A stretch of 64,000 bases of DNA from Arthrobacter pascens (GTDB lineage Bacteria > Actinomycetota > Actinomycetes > Actinomycetales > Micrococcaceae): the NCBI RefSeq assembly GCF_030815585.1, contig NZ_JAUSWY010000001.1:744001-808000 (forward strand), in the 5' to 3' direction. Position numbers and translations under genes: made by a program. The notes beneath the pieces were generated by a model. The model was not told the origin of the DNA. It did no database searches and was given only the letters and a program-made list of their open reading frames with translations. Positions 25,950 through 34,266 of this stretch are shown here, piece after piece. Numbering within the stretch: position 1 is the first letter of the stretch; each line of letters starts with the position of its first letter.

Positions 25950-26750
25950 CTACTTGGCGGTCTCGCCGAACCAGGTGGTCTCGAACTTCGCCAGCGAACC
26001 GTCGTCGGTCAGGCGCTTGAGTGTGCCGTTGACCTTATCGACCATGGCGGAGTTGCCCTTCTTGATGGAGATTCCCAGCTTCTCGCCGGTGGCGTAGTCC
26101 TCCACGCGCACGAACCTGGGATCATCCTTGATGGCGTAGGCGAGGATTGACTGGTTGCCCAGGGCGGCGTCGATGGTGCCGGCCAGGAGAGCCTGGATCA
26201 GGAGACCGCTGTCTTCGAACTGCTGGGCGTCGATGTCGTTTTCCGCTGCGTACTTGGCGCCGGTGGTGGCCTGCTGGACGCCCACCTTCTTGCCCTTGGC
26301 GCTGTTGATGTCCGTGATCCCGGATGCCGTGGTGGCCACGAGGGTGAGGTCATCGTCCATGTACGGGTCGGAGAAATCCATAACCGACTTGCGGGTTTCC
26401 GTGATGGAGATCGAAGAGATGGAAACGTCGCACTGGGTGAGTGCTGTGCCGGTCTCGATGGCCTCGAAGGAGCTGTCCACAACGCTCAGTTCGGCGTTCA
26501 GGTCCTTGGCAACCTCGTTGGCGATGTCGATGTCGAAGCCAACTGTCTTGCCGTCCTTCTGGAATTCGAAGGGCTCGTAGGGGACATCCGAGCAGACAGT
26601 GAGCTTGCCGGAATTGATGAGCTGGACACCGCCCTCGGACGCTGCCGGGGTGGATCCGCCGCCGCATGCCGTGAGGGTGAGGGCACCGGCGGCGAAGATT
26701 GCTGCTGCCTTGGCGGCAATTTTGGCCGTGGCCAGGGACTTGAGCTGCAT
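25950..26750 (-). CDS. Polar amino acid ABC transporter binding lipoprotein
   Basis: A 266-residue family-3 solute-binding protein. It has a signal peptide with lipobox LTAC and a mature domain opening LTVCSDVPYEPFEF and GFDIDIANEVAKDL, typical of glutamate/glutamine binders. AAAGGT precedes the ATG at 26750 by about eight bases; the ATG 48 bases upstream has no ribosome site and would displace the signal peptide. First gene of the operon. A 13-bp palindrome lies 82 bp upstream. Confidence 0.9.
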   Translation of the reverse strand: MQLKSLATAKIAAKAAAIFAAGALTLTACGGGSTPAASEGGVQLINSGKLTVCSDVPYEPFEFQKDGKTVGFDIDIANEVAKDLNAELSVVDSSFEAIETGTALTQCDVSISSISITETRKSVMDFSDPYMDDDLTLVATTASGITDINSAKGKKVGVQQATTGAKYAAENDIDAQQFEDSGLLIQALLAGTIDAALGNQSILAYAIKDDPRFVRVEDYATGEKLGISIKKGNSAMVDKVNGTLKRLTDDGSLAKFETTWFGETAK

Positions 26751-26831
26751 GTTTCTTACCTTTTGTTGCAGGGGGTATGCGGTATTAAATCGGTTCATAG
26801 TGTAGCGCCGATTACGAGATGTGCATCACAC

Positions 26832-26844
26832 GAAACTTAGTTTC
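26832..26844. promoter_or_regulatory. Candidate operator before the amino acid ABC operon
   Basis: GAAACTTAGTTTC, arms of six bases that pair perfectly around one base. It lies upstream of a possible -10 (TACACT on the minus strand, 26799-26804). The regulator is unknown. Confidence 0.4.
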
Positions 26845-26943
26845 ACTATTGGATAACTAAAGCACAGCCGAAATCAAGCTCAGACGGCGGCGCGATGTCT
26901 GTAATCCCGGACACGTCGCCTCGGCTCCTCCCCGATGGCCCCA

Positions 26944-27009
26944 CCCAACTGACTAGCAGTTAACGTCCCGAAAACGCGGTTTCGCGACGTTAACTGCTAG
27001 TCAGTTGGG
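26944..27009. repeat. Palindromic intergenic element, copy D
   Basis: Twenty-four consecutive bases at the arm ends pair perfectly (arms begin CCCAACTGACTAGCAG). Compared with copies C and E it has ACTAGC for ACTCGC, and the opposite arm carries the compensating base. It lies between the amino acid operon promoter region and the end of menF. Confidence 0.85.
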
Positions 27010-27024
27010 CACGCGGGCCGGGCA

Positions 27025-28446
27025 CTAGGTGGCAATTCCGAGCGACTCCAGCATCGGCCGGAACTTGGCCCAAGTCTCCGCCAGCTCAGCTTCAGGCTGC
27101 GATCCGTCAACAATGCCGCAGCCGGCATATAAGCGCACTGTATGGGGATCCTCGATTACGGCGCCGCGGAGCGCAATGCCCCATTCGCCGTTGCCGGCCG
27201 CATCCAGCCAGCCCACCGGCCCGGCGTACGGCCCGCGGTCCAGGTGCTCCAGTTCGCGGATCAGGGCGCCCGCCACCAGCGTGGGAGTGCCGCAGACGGC
27301 CGCGGTGGGGTGCAGCGCGTTGATCAGGGCGAGGCACGTGGGCACATGGCCTTCCACCTCGGCCAGCTCAGCCTTCACGTCAGATGCCAGATGCCACACG
27401 TTGGGCAGTTCCAGGATGAACGGTTCGTCGTGCGCGTTCATGGCCTCGGAGAACGGCGCCAGTTGCGATGTCAGCGACTGGATGGCGATCTCGTGCTCGT
27501 GCCGTTGCTTCTCGGACCCGGCCAGGACCCGCTCGGCATAATCCATGGGAATTCCGGCCTCACCGTGCGCGTCGCGGCGGTCCAGGGTGCCGGCCAGCAC
27601 GCGTGCCTGGGCGGTGCGGCCCTCCACCTGGATCAGCATCTCCGGCGTGGCGCCCACCAGCCCGTCCACCCCGTACGTCCAGCATTCGCGGTACCGGACG
27701 GCCAGTTCACGCAGCACCTGCGCGGCGTTGACGCCGGACGGAACCGTGGCCACGATGTCCCGCGCCAGCACCAATTTCTGCAGGGCACCGGTCCGGATCT
27801 CCGCCACCCCCGCGGCGACGGCGGCCATCCAGTCTTCCTCGCTCAGCGACCCGGTATGCAGCGTTGCCCCGGCAGCCAAAGGCAAAGGACGTACGACGGC
27901 GCCACCCGCCCCGGTGGGCAGCTCGGCGGAGGTGCCGTCCCCGGCAAAGCCAGCTGCCGGCGTCGGGCTGTCACCAGAGTCCTCGGCCCCGGAACCGCCG
28001 GAGCGAAAGGCGCTGCCTCCGCTTAGCCAGCGGTCGAGTGCGGCGAGGGCGCCCGTTTCGGTGAGTTCGCCGTCGTCGAACGTTAATTGGGTGACCCAGA
28101 CTCTGCCGTCACGCACGCCCACCACAATCTCGGGCACGATCAGCCGTGATTCGTGGGCGGATTTCCTGGAGAACGCGAACGAGCCGAAGGCAACGGGGCC
28201 GGTGCCGGGCAGTTCCACGGAGTCGGTGATGTCGGCTTCGAGGACCAGGTGGCGCCACCAGATGTCGGCCTCGAGGAAGCGTTCCGGGCCCGTGGCGGTG
28301 AACCGCGCGATCTCGCCGAAGCCCACCAGGCCAGCTTCGCGTCGCGTCCAGCAGAGGACGTCGTCCCGGACCAGAAACTGCGGCAGCCCCCCGGGAGATG
28401 CTTTTTCATCCAGGGGGACTGTCAAGGTTCGGAACGTGCTGGTCAT
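27025..28446 (-). CDS. menF: Isochorismate synthase MenF
   Basis: A 473-residue chorismate-utilising enzyme that converts chorismate to isochorismate for menaquinone. The conserved C-terminal catalytic domain holds LVLARDIVA, GATPEMLIQVEG, ARVLAGT, HLASDVKAEL, ALHPTAAVCGTP and the closing YAGCGIVDGSQPEAE. The first about 170 residues are less conserved and contain a Gly/Ser/Pro-rich linker. Isochorismate feeds MenD. It is divergent from menG, with the two starts 108 bp apart, so both menaquinone units could be controlled from one gap. Confidence 0.92.
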   Translation of the reverse strand: MTSTFRTLTVPLDEKASPGGLPQFLVRDDVLCWTRREAGLVGFGEIARFTATGPERFLEADIWWRHLVLEADITDSVELPGTGPVAFGSFAFSRKSAHESRLIVPEIVVGVRDGRVWVTQLTFDDGELTETGALAALDRWLSGGSAFRSGGSGAEDSGDSPTPAAGFAGDGTSAELPTGAGGAVVRPLPLAAGATLHTGSLSEEDWMAAVAAGVAEIRTGALQKLVLARDIVATVPSGVNAAQVLRELAVRYRECWTYGVDGLVGATPEMLIQVEGRTAQARVLAGTLDRRDAHGEAGIPMDYAERVLAGSEKQRHEHEIAIQSLTSQLAPFSEAMNAHDEPFILELPNVWHLASDVKAELAEVEGHVPTCLALINALHPTAAVCGTPTLVAGALIRELEHLDRGPYAGPVGWLDAAGNGEWGIALRGAVIEDPHTVRLYAGCGIVDGSQPEAELAETWAKFRPMLESLGIAT

Positions 28447-28519
28447 GATTGCTCAACACTACTACTCCGCGCGCTGGGTCCCCGGAGGTGCCGACTTTGG
28501 TGGGCGAAGGTAGGGAAAG

Positions 28520-28548
28520 TTGGGGATTGTTGCCCAGTTCGAGACAAT
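28520..28548 (+). promoter_or_regulatory. Leaderless promoter of menG
   Basis: TTGGGG (28520-28525), 17 bp, GACAAT (28543-28548), then six bases to the GTG start at 28555. No Shine-Dalgarno is present, so the transcript probably begins at the start codon. Confidence 0.55.
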
Positions 28549-28554
28549 GGCTGA

Positions 28555-29322
28555 GTGAACCGAGCATCCTTGGATAAGCGTCCGGACGAAGTAGCCACGA
28601 TGTTTGACGACGTCGCACCTAAATACGATGTCGTCAACGATGTCCTCTCCATGGGGCAGACCCGCCGCTGGCGCAAGGTTGTGGTGGAGGCCATGGAAGT
28701 CTCGCGCGGCCAGCGCGTGCTGGACCTGGCTGCGGGGACCGGCACGTCAAGCGAGCCATATGCCGATGAGGGCATAGATGTCATCGCCTGTGATTTCTCC
28801 CTCGGAATGCTCAAGGTGGGCAAGCGCCGCCGCCCGGACATCGACTTCATCGCCGGCGACGCCACCAACCTGCCCTTCGCGGACAACACCTTCGACGCCA
28901 GCACCATCTCCTTCGGCCTGCGCAACGTCAACGAGCCCAAGAAGGCCCTGGCCGAGATGGCTCGTGTCACCAAGCCCGGCGGCAAACTGGTCATCGCCGA
29001 GTTCTCCCAGCCCGTGGTCCCGCTCTGGCGCACCATGTACACCGAATACCTCATGCGTGCCCTGCCCGCCATCGCCGTGAAGGTGTCCTCCAACCCGGAC
29101 GCGTACATCTACCTGGCGGAGTCCATCCGCGCCTGGCCGGACCAGGACCACCTGGCCGCCTGGCTGCAGGAGTCCGGCTGGGAAAAGGTCACCTACCGGA
29201 ATCTCAGCGGCGGCATCGTGGCGGTCCACCGCGCGTTCAAGCCTTCAGCCGACGGCGCCGCTGCCGCCATCGGCGCGAAAAAGGGCCCCGTGGCCAAGCT
29301 CCGCCGCAACATCATGCGCTGA
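28555..29322 (+). CDS. menG: Demethylmenaquinone methyltransferase MenG/UbiE
   Basis: A 255-residue SAM-dependent methyltransferase that completes menaquinone by methylating the naphthoquinone ring. The SAM-binding motif I is [12 protein letters not shown], and the UbiE signatures [12 protein letters not shown] and TISFGLRNV are present. GTG start, apparently leaderless. First gene of a three-gene operon with the MenJ-like reductase (gap 4 bp) and the polyprenyl diphosphate synthase. Confidence 0.93.
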   Translation: MNRASLDKRPDEVATMFDDVAPKYDVVNDVLSMGQTRRWRKVVVEAMEVSRGQRVLDLAAGTGTSSEPYADEGIDVIACDFSLGMLKVGKRRRPDIDFIAGDATNLPFADNTFDASTISFGLRNVNEPKKALAEMARVTKPGGKLVIAEFSQPVVPLWRTMYTEYLMRALPAIAVKVSSNPDAYIYLAESIRAWPDQDHLAAWLQESGWEKVTYRNLSGGIVAVHRAFKPSADGAAAAIGAKKGPVAKLRRNIMR

Positions 29323-29326
29323 CCCG

Positions 29327-30655
29327 GTGAATGTACTGATCGTCGGCGCGGGGCCGGCCGGCTCCACGGCCGCGTATTACCTGGCCAAAGCCGGTATTGA
29401 TGTCACGGTCCTGGAGAAAACCAGCTTCCCGCGCGAGAAAGTCTGCGGCGACGGACTCACCCCGCGCGCCGTCCGGGAGATCCAGAAGCTCGGCCTGCCA
29501 CACCCGGAAGAGGACGGCTGGCGCCGGAACAAGGGCCTTCGGCTGATCGCGGGCGGACGCACCATCGAACTGCCCTGGCCCGATGTCTCCGACTTTCCGC
29601 AGTACGGCCTGATCCGTACGCGCCTGGGCTTCGATGAGGAACTGGCCCGCCACGCCCAGGCCGCCGGCGCCGAGATCCTCGAGCGGCACAGCGTCACCGA
29701 GGCGCTGCGGTCGGACGACGGCCGCGTGACCGGCGTCCGCGCAGCGCTCCTGGATGAGTCCGGACGGAAGACGGGCGAGACGCGCGACTTTCACGCCGAC
29801 GTCGTACTGGCCGCGGACGGCAATTCAACCCGCACCGCCGTATCGCTGGGTATCCAGAAGCGCGACGACCGCCCCCTCGGCGTCGCGGTGCGCACCTATT
29901 TCCAGAGTCCCCGCCACGACGACGACTGGATGGAAGGCTGGCTGGAGCTCCCCGGCCGCGACGGCAATCTGCTCCCCGGCTACGGCTGGGTGTTCGGGGT
30001 GGGCGACGGCACGTCCAACGTTGGCCTGGGCATCCTGAACTCGTCCAAGGAATTCGGCAGGCTGGACTACAAGCAGGTCCTGCGCGAATGGACCGCCGGC
30101 ATGCCTGCAGACTGGGGCTTCACACCGGAAAACCAGGTAGGGGAGATCCGCGGGGCCGCGCTGCCCATGGGCTTCAACCGCACGCCGCACTATTCGCCGG
30201 GCCTCCTGCTGCTGGGCGACGCCGGCGGCATGGTCTCCCCGTTCAACGGCGAGGGCATCTCCTACGCCATGGAGTCCGCTCGCTTCGCAGCCGAGTTCAT
30301 CATTGACGCCCCTCCGCGTTCCGCATCTGCCGGAACTTACGACGCCGATGCGCACCTGGCAGGGTACGCGGACTACGTGCGTGGCCAGTGGGGATCGCAC
30401 TTCACGCTGGGCCGGGCCTTTGCCGCGCTGATCGGAAAGCCTGCGGTGATGAAGCTCGCGCTGCGGACCGGGATGCCCATTCCGCTGCTGATGCGCTTTG
30501 TGGTGCGCCTGCTGGCCAACCTCACAGACCCGTCGGCGAGAGGTTTCGAGGACCGGGCCATCCGCGTCCTGGAGTCGTTGGTCCCGGCCACGTCAAACAC
30601 CTCATCTGCATCGAATCTGCGGTATCCGCAACATAAAGTTAGGGTTAACCCGTGA
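29327..30655 (+). CDS. menJ: Geranylgeranyl-reductase-family oxidoreductase (MenJ-like)
   Basis: A 442-residue FAD enzyme. The N-terminal dinucleotide fold is VGAGPAGSTAAYYL, followed by EKTSFPREKVCGDGL and the family's C-terminal GDAGGMVSPFNGEGI. Mycobacterial MenJ of this family saturates one isoprene unit of menaquinone; the same gene neighbourhood (menG, menJ, polyprenyl synthase) occurs there. Arthrobacter species are known for MK-9(H2), which fits this role. The GTG start lies four bases after menG, and its stop overlaps the next GTG start, so the three genes form one operon. Substrate assignment is inference. Confidence 0.82.
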   Translation: MNVLIVGAGPAGSTAAYYLAKAGIDVTVLEKTSFPREKVCGDGLTPRAVREIQKLGLPHPEEDGWRRNKGLRLIAGGRTIELPWPDVSDFPQYGLIRTRLGFDEELARHAQAAGAEILERHSVTEALRSDDGRVTGVRAALLDESGRKTGETRDFHADVVLAADGNSTRTAVSLGIQKRDDRPLGVAVRTYFQSPRHDDDWMEGWLELPGRDGNLLPGYGWVFGVGDGTSNVGLGILNSSKEFGRLDYKQVLREWTAGMPADWGFTPENQVGEIRGAALPMGFNRTPHYSPGLLLLGDAGGMVSPFNGEGISYAMESARFAAEFIIDAPPRSASAGTYDADAHLAGYADYVRGQWGSHFTLGRAFAALIGKPAVMKLALRTGMPIPLLMRFVVRLLANLTDPSARGFEDRAIRVLESLVPATSNTSSASNLRYPQHKVRVNP

Positions 30656-31752
30656 CCAACTCCGCAGACCACAGCTGGACGCACGCCGGGCACGGCCTGC
30701 CGGACGCTGAACCCAGCCTCAACACCACGGCCATTGCCACGGGACTTCAGCTGCCCGCAGGCTTTGCGGCCATCGCGGAGGACGCCGAGCTGGGCCCCGC
30801 TATCACCAACAACCTGGCGCGGGTGGAAAAGCAGCTCCGTGAAGCCATTGCCAACTCGGATCCGCTGGCTGACGCGACGTCGCGCCACCTGGTGGAGGCC
30901 GGCGGCAAGCGGATCCGTCCCCTGCTGACGTTGCTGTGCGCGCACCTTGGCGACGCCTCCCTCCCCGCAGTGGTCCAGGCTGCCGTGGTGGTGGAACTGA
31001 CCCACCTGGCCACGCTCTACCACGACGACGTGATGGACTCGGCCCCGTTCCGCCGCGGCGCCCCCACGGCCCATGAGGTGTGGGGAAACTCCGTGGCCGT
31101 GCTTACGGGAGACCTCATCTTTGCCCGTGCCTCCATCCTGGTGTCCGAGCTGGGCTCGCGCGCGCTGGGGATCCAGGCCCGCACCTTCGAGCGGCTCTGC
31201 CTGGGCCAGCTCCACGAGACCGTGGGACCCCGCCCGGATGAGGACCCGGTGGAGCACTACCTGTCCGTCATTGCTGACAAGACCGGCTCATTGGTGGCTG
31301 CGTCCGGCCAGCTGGGCGCGATCTTCGCCGGTGCCGACGAGGGCTATGAGGAAGTGCTCGTGGAGTACGGCGAAAAGGTTGGTGTGGCCTTCCAGCTCGC
31401 GGACGACGTCATCGACGTCACCGGGATCAAGGTCAAATCCGGCAAGTCCCCGGGGACGGACCTCCGCGAAGGCGTCCCCACCCTTCCCGTCCTGCTCCTG
31501 CGCAAGGCTGCCACGGAGGGTGACCAGTCCGCCGTCGAACTCTTGAAACTGATCGACGGGGACCTGACCTCCGACTCCGCTTTGGCCGCCGCCGTGGCAG
31601 GGCTGCGCGAGCACCCGGTGACTGCAGAGTCGTGGGTAGTGGCGCGCGCCTGGGCTGACGAGGCCATCGCCGCGCTGGCGCCGCTGCCGGAGGGTGTGGT
31701 GAAGACCTCGCTGTCCAACTTCGCCCTGGCTGTGGTGGACCGCGCCAGCTAA
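30652..31752 (+). CDS. Long-chain polyprenyl diphosphate synthase
   Basis: A 366-residue trans-prenyltransferase that builds the menaquinone side chain. Both aspartate-rich motifs are present: YHDDVMD (first) and LADDVID (second), along with GGKRIRP. The first about 45 residues before the conserved helix are non-conserved, so a later start is possible, but the GTG overlaps the previous stop (GTGA), which favours it. Product length (probably C45, given MK-9) cannot be read with certainty. Confidence 0.9.
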   Translation: MTNSADHSWTHAGHGLPDAEPSLNTTAIATGLQLPAGFAAIAEDAELGPAITNNLARVEKQLREAIANSDPLADATSRHLVEAGGKRIRPLLTLLCAHLGDASLPAVVQAAVVVELTHLATLYHDDVMDSAPFRRGAPTAHEVWGNSVAVLTGDLIFARASILVSELGSRALGIQARTFERLCLGQLHETVGPRPDEDPVEHYLSVIADKTGSLVAASGQLGAIFAGADEGYEEVLVEYGEKVGVAFQLADDVIDVTGIKVKSGKSPGTDLREGVPTLPVLLLRKAATEGDQSAVELLKLIDGDLTSDSALAAAVAGLREHPVTAESWVVARAWADEAIAALAPLPEGVVKTSLSNFALAVVDRAS

Positions 31753-31997
31753 GCTGTTCCCTGGCGGCGGTGCCGTCGGGATGAACCTGGGATGTAAACG
31801 TGAACTGGGCTTAACGCGGAATAGCCCCGGTCCGCTGCAACGATACGAGTCATTACGTTGCATTGAACCGAGGCTATTTCTCCGTTCGCATCAGATCCGC
31901 CGGAGGCGTTTAGCGGATCCGTGAACAGTCTATGACAGGTTTGTCACAAAAGGCAAGCCTGTTGTTACTGCCGTGTCACAGTTTTTTCGGAGCCTTT

Positions 31998-32066
31998 GTG
32001 GGGCACATCGCCGTGCCCTGTGGGCATTCCGGCTGGAGAGACGGCGTGTCCGTGTCGAAGTGCCCC
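31998..32066 (+). repeat. 70-nt flanking element, upstream copy
   Basis: Begins GTGGGGCAC and ends TCGAAGTGCCCC, so the ends can pair. Its last 28 nt with the next base (32040-32067) match the downstream copy (33034-33061) at 25 of 28 positions. Same orientation as that copy. Confidence 0.7.
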
Positions 32067-32112
32067 GCTGCGGCTGCCTTGTCCACATGGCGCTGCTTGG
32101 ATCTGCCCTTTT

Positions 32113-32126
32113 CCCGTAGCTACGGG
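32113..32126. promoter_or_regulatory. Perfect palindrome before the DUF559 gene
   Basis: CCCGTAGCTACGGG, 14 bp with no mismatch, ending 13 bases before the ATG at 32140. The related gene at 23155 has an inverted repeat at almost the same distance, which suggests both proteins repress themselves. Confidence 0.55.
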
Positions 32127-32139
32127 GCACCGTGGGATC

Positions 32140-32979
32140 ATGGATATTGAGACTTTTCTCCGGGCGCGGGCCGGCGTAGCCCGGGCTTCGACGCTCCAGG
32201 TGGCCGGGTTTTCCCGAACTTACGTCGGCAAAGCACTGACCGACGGCCGCATTGTGAGGGTCCGGCGAGGCATCTACAGCATGCCGCGGGAGGCTGGCCT
32301 GTTCGGCCTGGCGCTGCAGCACAACGCTCTGCTGACGTGCCTGTCGGCCGCCCCCACGTACCGGCTCTGGACGCTACATGACGCAGGTTCTGTGCACCTG
32401 AGCCCAGGGCACAAGAAGACGCCACTGGGGACACTGACCCATGGCCGATGCCCCCATCCGCCCCACCCATGGCTGCCGGTCGCGGGCCTGGCCGACGTCC
32501 TGATTCATTCGTTGCGCTGCTTGCCCCCACTGGAGTCGCTGGTCATGCTTCAGTGCGCAACGCAGCGGGGGGACGTGACTATTGGTTTCCTGCGGCGCAA
32601 GCTCCCCGGAAACCGCAATGCCCGCGCCCGGTCCGTCCTGGACGGCCTGATCCCTAGGGCGGATTCCATACTGGAAGTACTGGCCAACTACCACTTCCGG
32701 CGGGCGGGGCTCCATGTCCGCAGGCATGTTGAACTTCCTGGAGTGGGAGAAGTGGACTTCCTTATTGAGGAGTGCCTCGCGGTGGAAGTCGACGGCAGTA
32801 CCCATCTGGAGCCACGGCAAGTGAAGAAGGACCGAAAGCGCAACAATGCCACCATCATCGGCGGACGTCTTGGCCTCAGATTCGGCTATGACGACGTCGT
32901 CCATCACCCTGAGCGGATGGTGGGCGAGGTGTTGGCGGTACTGGAACTGTGCCGGCAGGGAGCTTTCGGCACGCGATAA
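32140..32979 (+). CDS. DUF559-domain protein with N-terminal winged helix
   Basis: A 279-residue protein. Residues about 1-50 are a winged-helix/AbiEi-like segment (VAGFSRTYVGKALTDGRIVRV, then RRGIYSMPREAG), and the C-terminal third is DUF559, a Vsr/PD-(D/E)XK-like nuclease fold: VGEVDFLIEECLAVEVDGSTH with the Asp, Glu and Asp of the active site, then VKKDRKRN. It has no visible toxin or methylase partner. Start at 32140 begins MDIETFL directly after a palindrome. The gene is bracketed by direct copies of a 70-nt element, hinting at movement as a cassette. Confidence 0.72.
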   Translation: MDIETFLRARAGVARASTLQVAGFSRTYVGKALTDGRIVRVRRGIYSMPREAGLFGLALQHNALLTCLSAAPTYRLWTLHDAGSVHLSPGHKKTPLGTLTHGRCPHPPHPWLPVAGLADVLIHSLRCLPPLESLVMLQCATQRGDVTIGFLRRKLPGNRNARARSVLDGLIPRADSILEVLANYHFRRAGLHVRRHVELPGVGEVDFLIEECLAVEVDGSTHLEPRQVKKDRKRNNATIIGGRLGLRFGYDDVVHHPERMVGEVLAVLELCRQGAFGTR

Positions 32980-32990
32980 GTGCCGCCGTC

Positions 32991-33060
32991 GTGGGGCACT
33001 TTGGGCGACGAAACCGAGGGAACAGGCTTAGTAGGCGGCGGGTCCGGGTCGAAGTGCCCC
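32991..33060 (+). repeat. 70-nt flanking element, downstream copy
   Basis: Begins GTGGGGCAC 12 bases after the DUF559 stop and ends TCGAAGTGCCCC. Direct repeat of the element at 31998, strongest over its last 28 nt, about 990 bp apart. Confidence 0.7.
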
Positions 33061-33094
33061 GTTTAGTACGGCTAGGCGGAGCGCCCGGGGAGCC

Positions 33095-33520
33095 CTAGTC
33101 CTCTTCGTCGTTGAAGGCCCACTCGAACATGTCGAAGACGAACTCCGAGAAGGTTCCCTCTTCGTTCTTCCACTGGCCGCGGGCGTTGTTCCGCCGCCAG
33201 ACGATGGGGTCCGGGACGCTGAGATCGCCTACGCGGAAGCCCCAGGTGAACTGTTCTTCCTCGTCCTCCATGAACATCAGGAAGCCCTCGTCATCGACTT
33301 CGAGCTCTTCGGGATCCCAGAAGTAGTGGTAGGCCTCCATGAGGTCCTCGCAGCCGCCGAGGGCCAGGTAGAACTCGCGCAGGACCAGCGGGACCTGGAA
33401 CTGGTGTTCGGTGAGGGCCTCATCAAGCTCGTCGGCGGGCAGCCCGTCCTCTTCCTGCCATTCGTCTTCGAGATACTTCGGAACGAGCGCGCGGAATTTC
33501 TCGAGGAACATGTCAGTCAT
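33095..33520 (-). CDS. SMI1/KNR4-like acidic protein
   Basis: A 141-residue, strongly acidic protein with features of the SMI1/KNR4 (SUKH) fold: VPLVLREFYLALGGCEDLMEA, a central acidic strand pair (DDEGFLMFMEDEEEQ) and the closing W-rich part (FVFDMFEWAFND). SUKH proteins often act as immunity proteins to toxins, but many are general; no toxin is adjacent. The start at 33520 follows GATAAGAG; a longer frame upstream lacks a ribosome site and would enter the TRIC gene. Confidence 0.65.
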   Translation of the reverse strand: MTDMFLEKFRALVPKYLEDEWQEEDGLPADELDEALTEHQFQVPLVLREFYLALGGCEDLMEAYHYFWDPEELEVDDEGFLMFMEDEEEQFTWGFRVGDLSVPDPIVWRRNNARGQWKNEEGTFSEFVFDMFEWAFNDEED

Positions 33521-33534
33521 GGCTCTTATCCTAG

Positions 33535-34206
33535 CTAATCGCGGCGCCCGTATTCGGACGTGTCCACGCCCGGCCGGTGCCACCCGTGCACCGCCAGCGG
33601 AATGTGCCAGGACCGGCGCCAGGCAAGGACCCGGAAGGTGAACACCACGGCCGCCACGGCACCTGCGGTCAGGGCATTAAAGCCACCCGAAGTCCAGAGG
33701 ACGGCAGTCAAAGCCGCCCCGCTGAAGGCCGGTAAGGCGTAGAGGTCCCTGGGGTCGAACAGCTGGGGCACCTCATTGGCCGTGATGTCCCGGAGAAGGC
33801 CCCCGCCCACCGCCGTCGTAACCCCCAGCAGGACGGCTGCCACCGGATTCATGCCCAAAGACAAAGCCTTCAGTGTGCCGGTGATGCAGAAGAGGGCCAG
33901 CCCGCCGGCGTCGAACAGGACCAGGAGCGAGGTGAACCGCTGAACACTTGAAAAGAGAAAATAGACCAGGACGGTGGCCAGCACCGGAGGAGCCAGGTAG
34001 GCGGGGTTGGTGAACGCGGCGGGAGGGCCGGCGGCCAGGATGATGTCGCGGATGACGCCGCCGCCCAATGAGACCAGGGAGGCCAGCAGCAGGGAGCCCA
34101 CGATGTCGAACTGTTTCCTGGCTGCCAGGAGGGATCCGGACACCGCGAAGAAGAAGACGCCCGCCAAATCCAGCCACACCAGGGCGATGTCAAAAGCGAA
34201 AGTCAT
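33535..34206 (-). CDS. TRIC-type (UPF0126/YadS) cation channel protein
   Basis: A 223-residue membrane protein with about seven hydrophobic segments arranged as two repeats. The paired motifs GGGVIRDI and GGGLLRDI are the signature of this family, whose prokaryotic members form trimeric potassium-permeable channels. It is followed by the SMI1-like gene 14 bp later and is divergent from the chelatase gene. Confidence 0.88.
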   Translation of the reverse strand: MTFAFDIALVWLDLAGVFFFAVSGSLLAARKQFDIVGSLLLASLVSLGGGVIRDIILAAGPPAAFTNPAYLAPPVLATVLVYFLFSSVQRFTSLLVLFDAGGLALFCITGTLKALSLGMNPVAAVLLGVTTAVGGGLLRDITANEVPQLFDPRDLYALPAFSGAALTAVLWTSGGFNALTAGAVAAVVFTFRVLAWRRSWHIPLAVHGWHRPGVDTSEYGRRD

Positions 34207-34253
34207 GGAGCGTCCCGTCTATTCAAAGAGGGCGGACAGGGCGGCTCCAACGT

Positions 34254-34259
34254 TACGCT
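34254..34259 (+). promoter_or_regulatory. -10 element of the chelatase gene
   Basis: TACGCT, seven bases before the ATG at 34267, with no Shine-Dalgarno between. Suggests a leaderless transcript; no good -35 was seen. Confidence 0.4.
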
Positions 34260-34266
34260 AGCCATT

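Larger units (their letters stand above)
31753..32139. other. 387-bp gap before the DUF559 gene
   Basis: No credible coding frame was found; a 48-codon frame from 31781 is arginine-rich and has no ribosome site. The gap holds a GATCCGC/GCGGATC stem-loop (31894-31919), the first copy of the 70-nt element (31998-32066) and a 14-bp palindrome (32113-32126). I did not recognise a riboswitch. Confidence 0.5.

Noticed and set aside
31781..31927. Small frame in the 387-bp gap before the DUF559 gene
   Set aside because: Arg-rich product, no ribosome site or promoter signal, no family resemblance.
31753..32139. Riboswitch-like leader
   Set aside because: Only one plain stem-loop was seen; no conserved core of a known riboswitch was found. 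A covariance-model scan would settle it.
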